This document shows positions 5,414 to 5,919 of a DNA stretch of 5,919 nt, one piece after another. Origin of the DNA: Actinomycetes bacterium (lineage in GTDB: Bacteria > Actinomycetota > Acidimicrobiia > Acidimicrobiales > CADCSY01); contig JAODBP010000321.1 in assembly GCA_025464025.1 (NCBI GenBank), positions 1 through 5,919 of the forward strand, given 5' to 3'. The position numbers were made by a program, and so were the translations under genes. The notes under the pieces were generated by a model. It was not told the DNA's origin, did no database searches, and was given only the letters and a program-made list of their open reading frames with translations. Each line of letters starts with the position of its first letter. Within the stretch, counting starts at the first letter, position 1.

Positions 5414-5425
5414 TGAGGCGGCAGA

Positions 5426-5457
5426 GGTGCGTCGATGATGGGGTGCGTCGATGATGG
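5426..5457 (+). repeat. Tandem duplication of a 16-bp unit
   Basis: The unit GGTGCGTCGATGATGG occurs twice head-to-tail without mismatch (5426-5441 and 5442-5457). The next 16 bases (5458-5473) match the unit at nine positions, mostly at its 3' half (GAnGATGG), and may be a decayed third copy. It is non-coding, just outside the right border of the low-GC segment. Replication slippage or direct binding sites for a regulator are both possible. Confidence 0.75.
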
Positions 5458-5688
5458 ACACCGATGACGATGGTGGGTCCACCCGCGGGCCGGTCGTCGT
5501 GCGCGTCATGAAGGCGCCGAACATCGAAAGCTCGGTTGTTCTATCCCTGACTCCCGCCGTCGAGACGTGAGTTCCCCGCCGCCTTGCAGTGCATGTCCGC
5601 AGTGAACATCCTTCCAGCGGGACCTCGCTGCCTCAGGCCAGTGTCGGTCAGACCGGGGGCTCAAGCCGCATCCGTGCGTCGCCGGAGC

Positions 5689-5694
5689 TACCGT
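5689..5694 (+). promoter_or_regulatory. Possible -10 element of a leaderless peroxiredoxin transcript
   Basis: TACCGT fits the actinobacterial TAnnnT -10 pattern and ends seven bases before ATG 5702, the spacing expected when transcription begins at the start codon. No convincing -35 was found. The competing reading is GGAG (5684-5687) as SD for an in-frame GTG at 5693. Confidence 0.35.
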
Positions 5695-5701
5695 GCGCCG
5701 C

Positions 5702-5919
5702 ATGCCCCTCAAGCCAGGTGACAAGGCCCCCGACTTCACCCTGCTCGATCAGAACGGTGAGCCGTTCTCCCTCAGCAAGTCGCTGAAGGCCGGCAAGGTG
5801 TCGCATTTTGTCTACTTCTACCCGAAGGCCGACACGCCGGGTTGCACGCAGCAGTCGTGCGGGCTGCGCGACGTGAAGGGCGACGTGGGCGACACCGTGA
5901 TCATCGGCATCAGCCCCGA
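5702..5919 (+). CDS. bcp: Thioredoxin-dependent peroxiredoxin, BCP/PrxQ type, N-terminal part
   Basis: The first 72 residues of a peroxiredoxin that runs off the right edge. It opens with MPLKPGDKAPDFTLLDQNGE, the standard thioredoxin-fold start of the AhpC/TSA group, followed by FYPKADTPGCTQQSCGLRD. The peroxidatic cysteine is C48 in the TPGC motif, and C53, five residues on, is the resolving cysteine typical of the PrxQ/BCP subtype, which forms an intramolecular disulphide. Such enzymes reduce hydrogen peroxide and organic hydroperoxides in the cytoplasm using thioredoxin. GC returns to the host level. The start could be ATG 5702, perhaps leaderless behind TACCGT, or GTG 5693, which adds three residues and has GGAG five bases upstream. 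The fragment is intact as far as it can be seen. Confidence 0.9.
   Translation, partial: MPLKPGDKAPDFTLLDQNGEPFSLSKSLKAGKVSHFVYFYPKADTPGCTQQSCGLRDVKGDVGDTVIIGISP

Larger units (their letters stand above)
5414..5701. other. Non-coding stretch between lipoprotein and peroxiredoxin
   Basis: About 290 bp without a convincing gene: short frames on both strands lack a good SD and show no recognisable protein. It holds a 16-bp tandem repeat, a small inverted repeat GGTGG-GT-CCACC (5472-5483), a CCCGCGGG palindrome (5482-5489) and a possible -10 element before the peroxiredoxin. The missing C-terminus of the truncated membrane protein is not found here. A short CCGC/GCGG stem (5407-5421) just after the lipoprotein is too weak to call a terminator. 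Confidence 0.5.

Noticed and set aside
5426..5473. Tandem repeat as a start of a CRISPR array
   Set aside because: The units abut with no spacers and are only 16 bp long.
5506..5739. Minus-strand frame of 77 codons in the gap before the peroxiredoxin
   Set aside because: It overlaps the peroxiredoxin start, has no SD support, and gives no recognisable protein.

Overview
The window looks like a high-GC actinobacterial chromosome. Class Acidimicrobiia is my best guess, from the roughly 70-75% GC of most genes, G/C-ending codons, SD motifs such as AGGAGG, and the mix of a flavin-dependent LLM monooxygenase, an HU protein and a DUF4349 protein. This taxonomic placement is inference, not proof.

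Layout. At 1-305 is the C-terminal end of a luciferase-like monooxygenase (+). It runs tail-to-tail, with overlapping stop codons, into an EamA/DMT-type transporter on the minus strand (302-1141). A divergent intergenic region of about 107 bp separates that gene from a plus-strand run: an HU-family DNA-binding protein (1249-1545), a 15-bp stem hairpin (1562-1596), a DUF4349 membrane-anchored protein (1607-2581), a metallo-beta-lactamase-fold hydrolase (2596-3492) and a polytopic membrane protein of GT-C-like character (3629-4525). The last appears cut short. A BCP/PrxQ-type peroxiredoxin begins at about 5702 and runs off the right edge. These genes look like ordinary housekeeping or accessory genes, and I see no single pathway linking them.

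The unusual part is 4450-5413. GC falls from about 75% (45 of 60 bases at 4201-4260) to about 52-58% (31 of 60 at 4501-4560, 35 of 60 at 4861-4920, 31 of 60 at 5341-5400), and codon choice changes with it. This segment carries a GH24 (T4-type) lysozyme with an intact Glu/Asp/Thr triad, coupled by an ATGA overlap to a small lipoprotein with two further cysteines. It starts where the membrane protein loses its expected continuation, holds two palindromes just ahead of the lysozyme, and is bracketed by a 9-bp direct repeat (4457-4465 and 5405-5413). The simplest reading is a small laterally acquired muramidase-lipoprotein cassette, perhaps phage-derived, that landed in and truncated the membrane-protein gene. 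An assembly chimera or a deletion scar is not excluded.

The stretch 5414-5701 has no convincing gene. It holds a perfect two-copy 16-bp tandem repeat and a possible leaderless -10 element in front of the peroxiredoxin.
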